From Comamonadaceae bacterium (GTDB taxonomy: Bacteria > Pseudomonadota > Gammaproteobacteria > Burkholderiales > Burkholderiaceae_C): a stretch of 64,000 nucleotides of DNA. The stretch covers positions 23,349-87,348 of the forward strand of contig CANCER010000016.1 of the NCBI GenBank assembly GCA_947375135.1, written 5' to 3'. Position numbers and translations under genes: made by a program. This document shows, piece by piece, positions 39,382-48,133 of this stretch. The stretch's first letter is position 1; the number at the start of each line of letters is the position of its first letter. The notes beneath the pieces are model-generated. The model made no database searches and had not been told where the DNA came from. It saw only the letters and a list, made by a program, of their open reading frames with translations.

Positions 39382-39457
39382 TTGTGACAGAAGAGGCGGT
39401 TTGGGTCAGCCCGCAATCCATGCTGAATCGCAGACTCTTGGACCGCCTTGGGTTTTG

Positions 39458-40120
39458 CTAGCTGTTGATGCGCGGCATCAGCCGCACGCCGGACACCGCT
39501 TCGCGGTACAGCGCATCCAGGTCGGATTCGCCGGTGATGGTCATGTGCAGGTCGTGCAGCAGGCCGTCGGAGAGGCCGTAGACCCAGCCGTGCAGCGTGA
39601 CGTTCTGGCCACGCGCCCAGGCGTCCTGCAGCACCGTGCTTTGCGCCACGTTCACCACCTGCTCGATGACGTTGAGTTCACACAGGGCGGCGGCGCGGCC
39701 ATGCTCGGGCAGCACGTCCATCACATCACGGTGGCGGTCGCGCACGTCCTGGATGTGGCGCAGCCAGTTGTCGGCCAGCCCAATGCGCGCGCCTTCGAGC
39801 GCGGCCTGCACGCCGGAGCAGCCGTAGTGGCCGACCACCATCACATGCTCGACCTTGATGCGCTCGACAGCGAACTGGATGGTGGACAGCGCGTTGAGGT
39901 CGGAGTGCACCACGACGTTGGCGATGTTGCGGTGTACGAACACCTCGCCCGGGTCCAGGCCGGTGATCTCATTGGCCGGCACACGGCTGTCGGAGCAGCC
40001 GATCCACATGTATTTGGGGCGCTGCTGGTTGGCCAGACCAGTAAAAAAGCCGGGGCGCTTGCGGACAATGTCCGCAGCCCAGGCGCGGTTATTGGCGAAG
40101 AGGTTATTCAGTTCAGTCAT
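39458..40120 (-). CDS. can: Beta-class carbonic anhydrase
   Basis: Interconverts CO2 and bicarbonate. The 220-residue product has the zinc ligands of beta-carbonic anhydrases: Cys-Ser-Asp-Ser-Arg in WIGCSDSRVPANEI (near 45) and His-x2-Cys in VMVVGHYGCSGV (near 105), with EVFVHRNIANVV between. The ATG at 40120 overlaps the stop of the LTA-synthase-like gene by four bases, and MTELNNLFANNRAWA is the usual N-terminus; longer open frame upstream is the overlapping gene in another phase. The overlap suggests co-translation with a membrane enzyme that has no obvious functional link. Confidence 0.95.
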   Translation of the reverse strand: MTELNNLFANNRAWAADIVRKRPGFFTGLANQQRPKYMWIGCSDSRVPANEITGLDPGEVFVHRNIANVVVHSDLNALSTIQFAVERIKVEHVMVVGHYGCSGVQAALEGARIGLADNWLRHIQDVRDRHRDVMDVLPEHGRAAALCELNVIEQVVNVAQSTVLQDAWARGQNVTLHGWVYGLSDGLLHDLHMTITGESDLDALYREAVSGVRLMPRINS

Positions 40121-42129
40121 GGTTTCGTTTCTTTGCGTAGCGAGATGCGCACATTCCAATCCAGCAGGCCATAGCGCGCGCGCTCCTGTTGGTCGTCTTT
40201 GGCGTTGAATTCGCAATGTTCCGTGGGCTTGGCGGCGGTGCAGACAAAGCTGCTTTGGTTTCCGAGTTGCCACATGCCCTGGGCGTTGCGCGCTTCGCCG
40301 GTGAAAAACATGGCACGGGCTGCGTTAAGGGGGTCGGCGGGATCGGTCACAGTTTGCAACAGATTGCGCCCGGCGTTGATGTAGGGACCCTCAATGCCCG
40401 CAAGCGGAAAAAGGGTGTTGAACATGTCGCGGTGACTGGCAGGCAGCGCCTGCTGCTGACCGCAGTTCAGGCCCTGACCCCAGATCACGAACGGCACCTG
40501 GCGAATCAGGTAATGGCGCTTGGCATCTGCGTAGACGCCAAAGGAGCGCACATTGTGGTCGCCGGTGGCTGCTATCAGGGTGTCGACTTTGTGCGGGCCT
40601 TGTTGCATCTCCTGCACAAAGCCACCGAGCAGGTCGGCAGCGTAGTGGTAGGTGTCCAGATTGGGCAGCAGGGTGTCGGAGCTGGTCTCGCCCTTCCAAA
40701 GTGCCATGTCGCGCGGCACACGCTTGTACTCCGGGGGCAGGTCGTAGGGCGGGTGGTTGGTGGAGGTGAGCACGAAGACAAACAGCGGCTTGTCGCTGGG
40801 CTGGGCCATGCGCGTCTTGAGGTAGCGGAAAACATAGTCGTCCCACACGCCCCACAGGCCCAGGGTGGCCTCGGGATAGGCAACTTTGAGCGTATTGGCG
40901 TCGATGATTTCGTCAAAACCCTGGGCTTGCAGCACCCGGTCCAAGCCGCGCCAGCCGGCGCGTACCGAGGACACAAACAGCGTGCGGTAGCCGGCATCGC
41001 GTGCAATCTTTGCCGTGGCCCAGGGAATCGGCTTGCGGCCCACATCGCCCAGCGTCAAGGGCGTGATGGGGGTGGAGAACAGGATGGCCTCCAGGCTGGG
41101 GTGTGTGCCGGCATGGGCCGAGTCGAAGTTGCTGAAATGGCAGGCATTGGCCAAGGTGGGCGCCATGCGGCCCAGCACATCGAACTGCGGGCTCTGGTAG
41201 AGCATGGGCTCGGCACTCCAGGACTCCATCAGGAAGAACAGCAGGTTCTTCTTCGGTGTGCCCGGTGGCAAGGCCGTGTGCGCGGTGAGGGCCGCCTTGA
41301 CTTCGGCATCGCTGCCATGCGGCAGGCCCAGCACCTCAGCCGCAGCGCGCGCCGAATCAAAACCCATGGCTTTCAGGCCCACCAGCGGGTCCTGCAAATT
41401 TTGCGACTGGCCACGGCTGTCCCAGGCGTATTTGAGCGCAATGACGCCGTTGGGCACCATGTCGTTGAGAAATTGCGAAGTGGTCACCGTGAGGTGCTGG
41501 CGTTGCAGCGCCATTTCGCGCAGCGTGCCCTTGCCCGCAAACACCAGGGCCCAGAAGGCCACCAAGACAAACAGGCCGCGCAACCAAAGGCTGCGTCCAT
41601 AAAAGACCCCCGCCGGTGCGGCACGCGCCACCACGCGCTGGTGCACATGCAGCGCACCCCAGCTCAGCACCGCGATCAGAAACAGCGAGCCAATGACCGG
41701 GAAGTCGTGCCAGATGGTTTTGAGCACGGCACCGGTGTCGTCTTCCACCAGGCCGAACACCAGCGAGTCAATCGGCGTCTTGTAAAAGCCGAAGTAGTGC
41801 AGATTGACCATGGACAGCAACACAAACACAAAGGCCAGCACGGCGGCAATGCGTTTGTAAACCTGCTCGGACACCCAGGGCAGCACCAGCAGCAGCACAA
41901 ACCCTGCAATGGCGCTGACCTTCAAATCGAACCGGAACCCCTGCCAGGCCACCGCCACCACATCGGACACCGGCGTGGTGTAGCCCGAGGGCCAGAAGTG
42001 AATGAGCTGGCCCCAACGGATCAGGGACAGCACCAGCACCAGTGGCAGCACCAGCAGCCAGGCGCGCACCAGGCCGAATTGGATGCCGTTGAAAAAGCGT
42101 GTGAGGAGCAGGCGGGTTTGGGTGAGCAT
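40117..42129 (-). CDS. LTA synthase/phosphoglycerol transferase-family membrane protein
   Basis: A 670-residue inner-membrane protein with about five N-terminal helices (residues 15-210) and a periplasmic sulfatase-fold domain (about 295-600). The catalytic domain shows NLLFFLMESWSAEPML (metal Glu), the Thr nucleophile region AHAGTHPSLEAILFSTPI (near 345), FVFVLTSTNHPPYDLP and IAATGDHNVRSFG (metal Asp-His). This is the arrangement of LtaS and OpgB-like enzymes, which move phosphoglycerol or phosphoethanolamine from lipids. In a Gram-negative, osmoregulated periplasmic glucan or envelope modification is likely. Length is typical. It follows isovaleryl-CoA dehydrogenase by 3 bases. Confidence 0.88.
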   Translation of the reverse strand: MLTQTRLLLTRFFNGIQFGLVRAWLLVLPLVLVLSLIRWGQLIHFWPSGYTTPVSDVVAVAWQGFRFDLKVSAIAGFVLLLVLPWVSEQVYKRIAAVLAFVFVLLSMVNLHYFGFYKTPIDSLVFGLVEDDTGAVLKTIWHDFPVIGSLFLIAVLSWGALHVHQRVVARAAPAGVFYGRSLWLRGLFVLVAFWALVFAGKGTLREMALQRQHLTVTTSQFLNDMVPNGVIALKYAWDSRGQSQNLQDPLVGLKAMGFDSARAAAEVLGLPHGSDAEVKAALTAHTALPPGTPKKNLLFFLMESWSAEPMLYQSPQFDVLGRMAPTLANACHFSNFDSAHAGTHPSLEAILFSTPITPLTLGDVGRKPIPWATAKIARDAGYRTLFVSSVRAGWRGLDRVLQAQGFDEIIDANTLKVAYPEATLGLWGVWDDYVFRYLKTRMAQPSDKPLFVFVLTSTNHPPYDLPPEYKRVPRDMALWKGETSSDTLLPNLDTYHYAADLLGGFVQEMQQGPHKVDTLIAATGDHNVRSFGVYADAKRHYLIRQVPFVIWGQGLNCGQQQALPASHRDMFNTLFPLAGIEGPYINAGRNLLQTVTDPADPLNAARAMFFTGEARNAQGMWQLGNQSSFVCTAAKPTEHCEFNAKDDQQERARYGLLDWNVRISLRKETKP

Positions 42130-42132
42130 TAA

Positions 42133-43314
42133 CTACATGGTTTCAGCGAACAATTCGCGCCCGATAAGCATACGGCGAATTTCGCTGGTGCCAGCACCGA
42201 TCTCGTAAAGCTTGGCATCGCGCCAGAGTCTTCCGAGCGGGTACTCGTTGATGTAGCCGTTACCACCGAAAATCTGCACGCCCTCGCCCGCCATCCAGGT
42301 GGCTTTTTCGGCCGTCCACAGGATGACGGAGGCGCAGTCCTTTCGCACCTGGCGCACATGCTCGGTGCCCAGCATGTCCAGGTTTTTGGCCACGGTGTAG
42401 GCAAAGGAGCGCCCGGCCTGCAGCACGGTGTACATGTCGGCCACCTTGCCCTGGATGAGCTGGAACTCGCCGATGCTCTGGCCGAACTGCTTGCGGTCGT
42501 GGATGTAGGGCACGACGTTGTCCATCACGGACTGCATGATGCCCAGCGGGCCGCCGGTGAGCACGGCACGCTCGTAGTCTAGGCCGCTCATCAGCACCTT
42601 GGCGCCCTGGTTCAGGCCACCCAGCACATTGGCCAGCGGAACTTCCACATTGTTGAAAACCAGCTCGCCGGTGTGGCTGCCGCGCATGCCCAGCTTGTCG
42701 AGCTTTTGCGCGATGCTGAAGCCCGGCATGCCCTTTTCGATCAGGAAGGCGGTGACGCCGCGCGCGCCCAGCTCGGGCTCGCTCTTGGCATACACGACGA
42801 GGGTGTCGGCGTCAGGCCCGTTGGTGATCCACATCTTGTTGCCGTTGAGCAGGTAGTAGCCGCCCTTGTCCTCGGCGCGCAGCTTCATGCTCAGCACATC
42901 GCTGCCGGCGCCCGGCTCGCTCATGGCCAGCGCGCCCACATGTTCGCCAGTGATGAGTTTGGGCAGGTATTTGGCGCGCTGCTCGATTGTTCCGTTGCGC
43001 TTGATCTGGTTGACGCACAGGTTGCTGTGCGCGCCATAGCTCAGGCCGACCGAGGCGGAGGCCCGGGAGATTTCTTCCATGGCAATCATGTGTGCCAGGT
43101 AACCCATGTTGGCGCCGCCGTATTCCTCGCCCACGGTGATGCCGAGCACGCCTAAAGCGCCCATCTTTTGCCACAGGTCCATGGGGAACTGGTCGGTGCG
43201 GTCGATCTCGGCGGCGCGGGGGGCGATCTCTTCCTGTGCAAAGTCGCGGACAGCGTCGCGCAGGGCGTCAATGTCTTCACCGAGTTGGAAATTCAGGCCG
43301 GGTAGATTGCTCAT
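42133..43314 (-). CDS. liuA: Isovaleryl-CoA dehydrogenase
   Basis: Oxidises isovaleryl-CoA to 3-methylcrotonyl-CoA in leucine breakdown. The 393-residue acyl-CoA dehydrogenase has [20 protein letters not shown] (near 135) and [20 protein letters not shown]. Two details mark the isovaleryl type: a Glu in [17 protein letters not shown] (near 250), where this enzyme has its catalytic base, and Gly in the C-terminal segment [16 protein letters not shown], where other acyl-CoA dehydrogenases have the base. The ATG at 43314 gives the family N-terminus ([15 protein letters not shown]). It follows the PaaI and merR genes, but methylcrotonyl-CoA carboxylase genes are not in the window. Confidence 0.92.
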   Translation of the reverse strand: MSNLPGLNFQLGEDIDALRDAVRDFAQEEIAPRAAEIDRTDQFPMDLWQKMGALGVLGITVGEEYGGANMGYLAHMIAMEEISRASASVGLSYGAHSNLCVNQIKRNGTIEQRAKYLPKLITGEHVGALAMSEPGAGSDVLSMKLRAEDKGGYYLLNGNKMWITNGPDADTLVVYAKSEPELGARGVTAFLIEKGMPGFSIAQKLDKLGMRGSHTGELVFNNVEVPLANVLGGLNQGAKVLMSGLDYERAVLTGGPLGIMQSVMDNVVPYIHDRKQFGQSIGEFQLIQGKVADMYTVLQAGRSFAYTVAKNLDMLGTEHVRQVRKDCASVILWTAEKATWMAGEGVQIFGGNGYINEYPLGRLWRDAKLYEIGAGTSEIRRMLIGRELFAETM

Positions 43315-43357
43315 GGGTGTCTCCTTGTATTTTTGGGGATGTTGAAAAGGCTTGGAA

Positions 43358-43789
43358 TCAGTAGGTCTTGGGCACGGGCACCAGGGTCTGCTGCATGAGG
43401 GCCACCGGGCTTTGCTTGCCGGCGGCATCCAGGTGCATGACCTCGGCGGTGGTCACGATCAGGCGCTTCCCACCCTTGATGACGCGGCCCACGGCGCGCA
43501 ACTCACCTCCGGTGAAGCCGGCCAGAAAGTTGATTTTGTATTCGGCGGTGGTGACTTCCATGCCCTCGGCCGCCACGGTCAGGCCGGCGTAGCCACCGGC
43601 AATATCGGCCAGCGCGCCCATGGCGCCGCCATGGAAGCCGTCCTGCTGCTGCGAGACCTTGTCGGAATACGGCAGGGCAATCTCCACCAGACCCGGCTCC
43701 ACGCGCAGCAGGCGCGCTTCCAGGTGGCGCATCATGCCCTGGCGGTCCAGGCTGTCCTGCACCCGTTTCCATAAAACATCAGCTTGCAT
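43358..43789 (-). CDS. PaaI-family hotdog thioesterase
   Basis: Hydrolyses a small acyl-CoA. The 143-residue hotdog-fold protein has the PaaI-type active-site helix [20 protein letters not shown] (near 50, Asp/Gly region) and [20 protein letters not shown] (near 80). Length is typical. It overlaps the merR gene by 11 bases and is followed 43 bases on by isovaleryl-CoA dehydrogenase, so it may release free acid from stalled CoA intermediates. Substrate not known. Confidence 0.88.
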   Translation of the reverse strand: MQADVLWKRVQDSLDRQGMMRHLEARLLRVEPGLVEIALPYSDKVSQQQDGFHGGAMGALADIAGGYAGLTVAAEGMEVTTAEYKINFLAGFTGGELRAVGRVIKGGKRLIVTTAEVMHLDAAGKQSPVALMQQTLVPVPKTY

Positions 43790-44213
43790 TCGTCTTTCCC
43801 TTGGTTGTTGTTTTGGCGGCGGCCTTGGCCTCCGCCTTGGCCAGCAGGGCTCGGGCCTCGCGCTGGTGCACTTTGATCTCTTCCAGATTGGCCTGCAGGT
43901 CGGCCATTTGTTCTTCGATCTGCAAGCGGTGCAGGGCCAGCACGTCCAGAAACTTGGTGAGCTGGGCGCCGGTGTCGCGTGGGCTGTCGTACATCTCGAT
44001 GATGTCCTTGGCCTCGGTCAGGCTCAGGCCCAGGCGCTTGGCGCGCAGGGTGAGTTTGAGGCGCGTGCGGTCGCGCACGCTGTAAATGCGGTTGCGCCCG
44101 CCGGGGCCGCTGCGTTCGGGCTGCAACAGGCCTAAGTCTTCGTAAAAGCGGATGGCACGGGTGGTGAGGTCAAACTCACGCGCCAGGTCGCTGATGGTGT
44201 AGGTAGTGGTCAT
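43779..44213 (-). CDS. liuR: MerR-family regulator, LiuR type
   Basis: Transcription factor of 144 residues with a MerR winged helix (TYTISDLAREFDLTTRAIRF, YEDLGLLQPERSGPGGRNRI, YS at residues 3-47), then a long dimer helix (VLALHRLQIEEQMADLQANL) and a Lys/Ala-rich tail. It lacks the cysteines of metal-sensing MerR proteins, as do LiuR regulators that respond to CoA intermediates of branched-chain acid breakdown. The ATG at 44213 is preferred over a TTG two codons upstream. Two identical perfect palindromes in the window, one in its own divergent promoter, fit autoregulation plus control of the thiolase gene. Confidence 0.88.
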   Translation of the reverse strand: MTTTYTISDLAREFDLTTRAIRFYEDLGLLQPERSGPGGRNRIYSVRDRTRLKLTLRAKRLGLSLTEAKDIIEMYDSPRDTGAQLTKFLDVLALHRLQIEEQMADLQANLEEIKVHQREARALLAKAEAKAAAKTTTKGKTNAS

Positions 44214-44277
44214 ACGCAATCAATGCATTACAGGGGAGACAGCACGCTTCGCATCCCCTGCCTACAATGGCGCAGAG

Positions 44278-44299
44278 TTGACGTTTACGTAAACGTCAA
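44278..44299. promoter_or_regulatory. 22-base palindrome between merR and the MBL gene (LiuR-type operator)
   Basis: An exact second copy of the palindrome at 39360-39381 (arm TTGACGTTTAC). It lies 64 bases before the merR start and 21 bases before the MBL-fold start, nearly the same distance from the ATG as in the thiolase promoter. That spacing suggests repression by blocking transcription start. Confidence 0.75.
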
Positions 44300-44320
44300 T
44301 TATGAAGCATAAAGACCGCC

Positions 44321-45373
44321 ATGAACGAACTCGAAAAACAGCTGCACTACCCCCTGGGCGACGCCCTTCCCCCCTCTGGCGAATGCATCACGGTGGCGCC
44401 CGGCGTGAAGTGGGTGCGTATGGCGCTGCCCTTTGCACTGAACCACATCAACCTCTGGCTGCTGCGCGATGAACTGCATGGTGTGCAGGGCTGGAGCATT
44501 GTGGACACCTGTATCCACCGTGACGAGGCCAAGGCGGATTGGGAAGCCATCTTCGCCAACGAACTCGATGGCCTGCCGGTGCTGCGCGTGATTGCCACCC
44601 ACATGCACCCCGACCATATCGGCCTGGCGCACTGGTTGTGTGAACGCTGGAACGTGCCCTTTTATATCAGCGCCACCGACTTCATGGTGGCCACCATTGC
44701 CTGCTCCGGCATAGACACCTTCAGCGGCGAGCGTACCGTGCAGTTCTATGCGCAGCATGGCTTGAACGATGCCGAAACGGCACGCAAACTGCTTGAACGC
44801 AAGCCCTACTTCACCACGCTGGTGCCCTCGGTACCTCTGCAGTACCACCGCTTGCTGGACGGTGGCTCGCTGCAGATTGGCGATCACGCCTGGAAGTGCA
44901 TCAGCGGTTATGGCCACGCGCCCGAGCACATGGCGCTTTACTGCGCCGCGCTGGGTGTGCTGATTGGCGGCGACATGATGCTGCCGCGCATTTCCACCAA
45001 TGTCAGCGTCTACGAGCAGGAGCCCGAGGCCGACTCGCTGACCCAGTTCCTGGCATCCATAGACCGCTTTCTGGCGTTGCCGGCTGAAACACTGGTGCTG
45101 CCCTCGCACGGCAAGCCGTTTACGGGTTTGCACACCCGCATCCAGCAGCTGCACGACCACCACCGCGAGCGCCTGGCAGATGTGATGGCGGCCTGCGCAG
45201 AGAAGCCCTGCAGCGCCTCCGACGTGTTGCCGGTGCTGTTCAAAAGGCCGCTGGACTTCCACCAGATCACCTTCGCGCTGGGCGAGGCGGTGGCGCACTT
45301 GCATGCGCTGTGGCATGGCGGCAAGCTCAAACGCCAGTCGGACGCGGATGGGGTCTACCGCTTCCGGAGTTGA
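44321..45373 (+). CDS. MBL-fold hydrolase with C-terminal winged-helix-like domain
   Basis: The 350-residue product has the MBL motif IATHMHPDHIGLAHWL (near residue 90), SGYGHAPEHMALY (near 200, metal His), IGGDMMLPRI (bridging Asp) and VLPSHGKPFTG (last His). A C-terminal domain of about 80 residues (LPVLFKRPLDFHQITFALGE) resembles the small helical domain of LACTB2-type hydrolases. The substrate is unknown; its place under a LiuR-type operator suggests an acyl-CoA thioester or related step in branched-chain acid use. It is divergent from merR. Confidence 0.88.
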   Translation: MNELEKQLHYPLGDALPPSGECITVAPGVKWVRMALPFALNHINLWLLRDELHGVQGWSIVDTCIHRDEAKADWEAIFANELDGLPVLRVIATHMHPDHIGLAHWLCERWNVPFYISATDFMVATIACSGIDTFSGERTVQFYAQHGLNDAETARKLLERKPYFTTLVPSVPLQYHRLLDGGSLQIGDHAWKCISGYGHAPEHMALYCAALGVLIGGDMMLPRISTNVSVYEQEPEADSLTQFLASIDRFLALPAETLVLPSHGKPFTGLHTRIQQLHDHHRERLADVMAACAEKPCSASDVLPVLFKRPLDFHQITFALGEAVAHLHALWHGGKLKRQSDADGVYRFRS

Positions 45374-45417
45374 GGTTCTCCCGTCCAGTCACCCGCCAGG
45401 CCCTGCAAGCCGCGTTG

Positions 45418-47163
45418 CTACTGCAGTCGCGATCCAATCACCGCGCATTGCAGTGCCGCACCGGCCACCACATAGGCTGCGGGGATGGTGATTGAATTGG
45501 TTGTGGAGCTGACCAGAACAGTCGGCGGCAGGGGGTTGGTGGAGAGGGTGGCGTTCGTATCCGTGCAACGGATGCTGACAATCCTCCAGCCTGTCTCCGT
45601 CGTTGGCACTGCCACCGATAGCGCGGTATCCACGTTCAGCGCCGTCAGGGTTTGGCGGGCGCCTGTTGTCACCGTATTGAGGACCGTGCTGCTGTTTTGC
45701 TGCAGCGTCCAGCCGTTGGTGCCGGTGTAGCTGAATTTCACGGGCGGGTTGAAGGTGGCAGGCGCCGTCACAATGGTTTTTTGGGTCACCGTCAAGGTGG
45801 CCAGCGTGGGCTTATTGGTCAAGGTGCAGTCCAGCACATCGCCGTAGGTGGGCGTAAACGCGGTTCCCGGCACCAAGGGTACCGACGTCGGACTACCTGC
45901 AAAGGTGTTGCTGCAACCCACCACGCCGGTGTAGCGGCCCAGCTTGGAGGCGCTACCGGCTGTCATCACCTCGTTGAGGGTGTAGCCGGTGCCCGACACC
46001 AGAGGGGTCCAGCCTGTGGTGCCTGCGCTGATGCTGCTGCCGGTGCCGGCAGTGGTGCCACTTGCCACATCGCCCAAGCGCTGCTGGATCAGCACGGTGA
46101 ACTGGTCTGTGTTGTTGATGCGCCCGGCTGTACCCAGTGCCTTGGTGAGTCGCAGCGTCGGTACCTTGGGTGTGTTGGTCAGGGTGCAGGTGATCGCATC
46201 CCCATCGCTGAGCGTGAAACCCGTGTTCAACGGCAAGGTCTTGCTCAGACCCACCGCGTCCAGACAGGTGAGCGTGCTGTCATAGCGCGCCAGATTGGCC
46301 GTTCCGCTGGCAACTTCCTTGATGCTGTAGGTGGTGTTGGCCAGCAGGGAGGTCGCCCCCGTGGTGCCGGTTCCGGGTGTTACGGTGGCACCGCTGCCGG
46401 TAGTGGTGCTGTTGGTGGTGGCGTTCACGATGGTCGTGCTGTTCTGCGTGATCTGCACGGTGAACTGGTCGGTGTCGGCGATGCGGTTGCCGTTCAGGGC
46501 TTCGGTGACGGTGAGTACCGGAGAAGAGACCACCTCCGTCATCACCACATCGGAGATGTGCAGGTCAGCGCCGTAGAAGCAGGTCGTGCATGCCACGGGA
46601 AGGAGGTTGTCGTAATTCTGAATAAAACTCAAAACAGCGGAGGAAGCCCGATCCAGATATTTAAAGATGACCGATTTTTTCGTCCAAGGGTAGGGCCACT
46701 CCACGTAGTGATTAGGAAGAATAATGGCTTCGGAAGTTTGACTACCCAAACTAACATGCATGGGATCTGAAGTTGGATATTTAAGACCCTCGTTACTCCA
46801 TCTCGTGTATTTTCCAGCAAAACCCCAAAAGGTAACTTCGTACGATTTACCATAGCTGAGGCCATTGATTATCTGTGATGCCGATACAGAACGGTCGTGA
46901 AAGCAATAATCATTACAAAGATATGCCAGCGTACTGGTGGTTCCGGTAGGGGGTGAATACGGTGGATCGAACCTAGAACCAAATGCATAACCGGCCCTGA
47001 TTCCATTCTGCGAAAATTCAGTAAACGTCCAGGGCGACATTCCTCCAACTCCGTTAACAAAGGTACCGTTAACGACAAGATTATTGGCGTTAGCCCATAC
47101 CGTTCCCTGCATAAAGAAACTGAATATCATCACAGCGATGATTCCAAACAATCGTTTTAACAT
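45418..47163 (-). CDS. Secreted protein with repeated prealbumin-like (SpaA-type) domains
   Basis: The 581-residue product has a signal peptide (MLKRLFGIIAVMIFSFFMQG, cleavage near WANA). An N-terminal jelly-roll-like region follows (about 27-210; NNLVVNGTFVNGVGGMSPWT, typical of carbohydrate-binding-like modules). Then come at least two clear repeats of about 110 residues (about 215-330 and 335-450) that share LTVTEALNGNRIADTDQFTV / LRLTKALGTAGRINNTDQFT and end in a GDxxxCTLTNxP motif (ITCTLTNTP, LDCTLTNKP). A third divergent repeat ends the protein. It is Thr/Ser-rich with almost no catalytic signature. The repeats look like those in exported surface proteins of related bacteria. Role unknown. 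The N-terminal quarter is more AT-rich than the repeat part. Confidence 0.8.
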   Translation of the reverse strand: MLKRLFGIIAVMIFSFFMQGTVWANANNLVVNGTFVNGVGGMSPWTFTEFSQNGIRAGYAFGSRFDPPYSPPTGTTSTLAYLCNDYCFHDRSVSASQIINGLSYGKSYEVTFWGFAGKYTRWSNEGLKYPTSDPMHVSLGSQTSEAIILPNHYVEWPYPWTKKSVIFKYLDRASSAVLSFIQNYDNLLPVACTTCFYGADLHISDVVMTEVVSSPVLTVTEALNGNRIADTDQFTVQITQNSTTIVNATTNSTTTGSGATVTPGTGTTGATSLLANTTYSIKEVASGTANLARYDSTLTCLDAVGLSKTLPLNTGFTLSDGDAITCTLTNTPKVPTLRLTKALGTAGRINNTDQFTVLIQQRLGDVASGTTAGTGSSISAGTTGWTPLVSGTGYTLNEVMTAGSASKLGRYTGVVGCSNTFAGSPTSVPLVPGTAFTPTYGDVLDCTLTNKPTLATLTVTQKTIVTAPATFNPPVKFSYTGTNGWTLQQNSSTVLNTVTTGARQTLTALNVDTALSVAVPTTETGWRIVSIRCTDTNATLSTNPLPPTVLVSSTTNSITIPAAYVVAGAALQCAVIGSRLQ

Positions 47164-47210
47164 GGCCTATTCTCCTGGGTTATTGCTTTTCTAATAATTG
47201 ATTGCAAAAT

Positions 47211-47246
47211 TGGCGTGATTGGCGTGATTGGCGTGATTGGCGTGAT
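47211..47246. repeat. Four tandem copies of the 9-base unit TGGCGTGAT
   Basis: Four perfect copies run head to tail from 47211 to 47246, followed by a partial TAGCG copy that belongs to the stop end of the fatty acid hydroxylase gene. They occupy the short gap before the secreted-protein gene, about 48 bases upstream of its start. Copy number is probably variable. Confidence 0.85.
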
Positions 47247-48133
47247 TAGCGTTGTAGCTGTTGTTTCATGGGCTCGCGATTGAAGGCGGTGCGCCCGATT
47301 GGCCGTACCTTGCGACCGCGCAGCGGGTCAAGCAACTGAGCCCACAGGCCGGGCGCCAAGGCATCGTCAATACCGTATTGCTTGGGCCATTCCTTTTTTG
47401 GCAAATAAAAGGTGCCAAACAACAAATCCATAAAAGGAAAATTGGCACAGTAATTCTTGTCTACCAAGGCCGGGGCGCCCTTGACGTGGTGCCAGTGGTG
47501 AAACGCCGGTGAGGTCACCAGGTACTCCAGCCAACCCAGGCGCAGACGAATATTGGCGTGCATGAAATAGGACCAGAGCGTCACGCCAAACGAATACGTA
47601 GAAAATGAAACGCCCTGTGAATGGGCACCTCCATGGCCAAAGCCCACTACATACAGGCTGACAAAGACGAAGGCTCGCAAGAAGGACATATCCAGCGGAT
47701 GGGTGCGGCCGGCGCACAGCCAATACAAATGCGGTGAACTGTGGTGCACGGCGTGAAAGCGCCAGAAGAAAGGCACCTGGTGGGCGATCCGGTGTGCCCA
47801 GTAGTAGGCAATTTCGGACAGCAAGATAGAAGCCACAAAGGTCTGCGGCGCTGAGAGTTGCGACACCCAGGCATGCCAGGGCATGGGGCCCAGCGCGTTC
47901 AGCACCAACCCGGTGGTATTGACGACCAGCAGCAGCACCACGGAAGCGAGCACCATGGCCACGTAAAAGTAGGCCAGGTCCAGCATCCATGTTTTGCGCG
48001 GCGTCTTGACGGGGTGCAGCGGATACAAGCGCTCCGCGACGGCAAATACCACCGCCATCACGGCCAACATCACGCTGTAACCGAAAAGGGAATGGGGTAG
48101 CGCCTGCAGCAGCGCCTGGAATTCAAGCCACAT
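47246..48133 (-). CDS. Sterol desaturase/fatty acid hydroxylase-family membrane protein
   Basis: Di-iron membrane oxygenase of 295 residues. The His clusters of the family are present: EIAYYWAHRIAHQVPFFWRF with HAVHHSSPHLYW (near 108-135), HANIRLRLG (near 198) and SPAFHHWHHVKG (near 213). About four to five hydrophobic helices lie in the first 200 residues. Substrate (lipid, carotenoid or sterol-like) cannot be assigned. Transcribed in the same direction as the secreted repeat protein, with tandem repeats between. The 392 bases upstream hold a long palindrome but no gene. Confidence 0.9.
   Translation of the reverse strand: MWLEFQALLQALPHSLFGYSVMLAVMAVVFAVAERLYPLHPVKTPRKTWMLDLAYFYVAMVLASVVLLLVVNTTGLVLNALGPMPWHAWVSQLSAPQTFVASILLSEIAYYWAHRIAHQVPFFWRFHAVHHSSPHLYWLCAGRTHPLDMSFLRAFVFVSLYVVGFGHGGAHSQGVSFSTYSFGVTLWSYFMHANIRLRLGWLEYLVTSPAFHHWHHVKGAPALVDKNYCANFPFMDLLFGTFYLPKKEWPKQYGIDDALAPGLWAQLLDPLRGRKVRPIGRTAFNREPMKQQLQR

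Noticed and set aside
40189..42132. 647-codon open frame opposite the LTA-synthase-like gene
   Set aside because: Antisense shadow of a protein with intact sulfatase-fold motifs; composition biased to His, Gln and Gly.
47211..47246. CRISPR array
   Set aside because: The repeats are 9 bases long, directly adjacent and without spacers; no cas genes are present.
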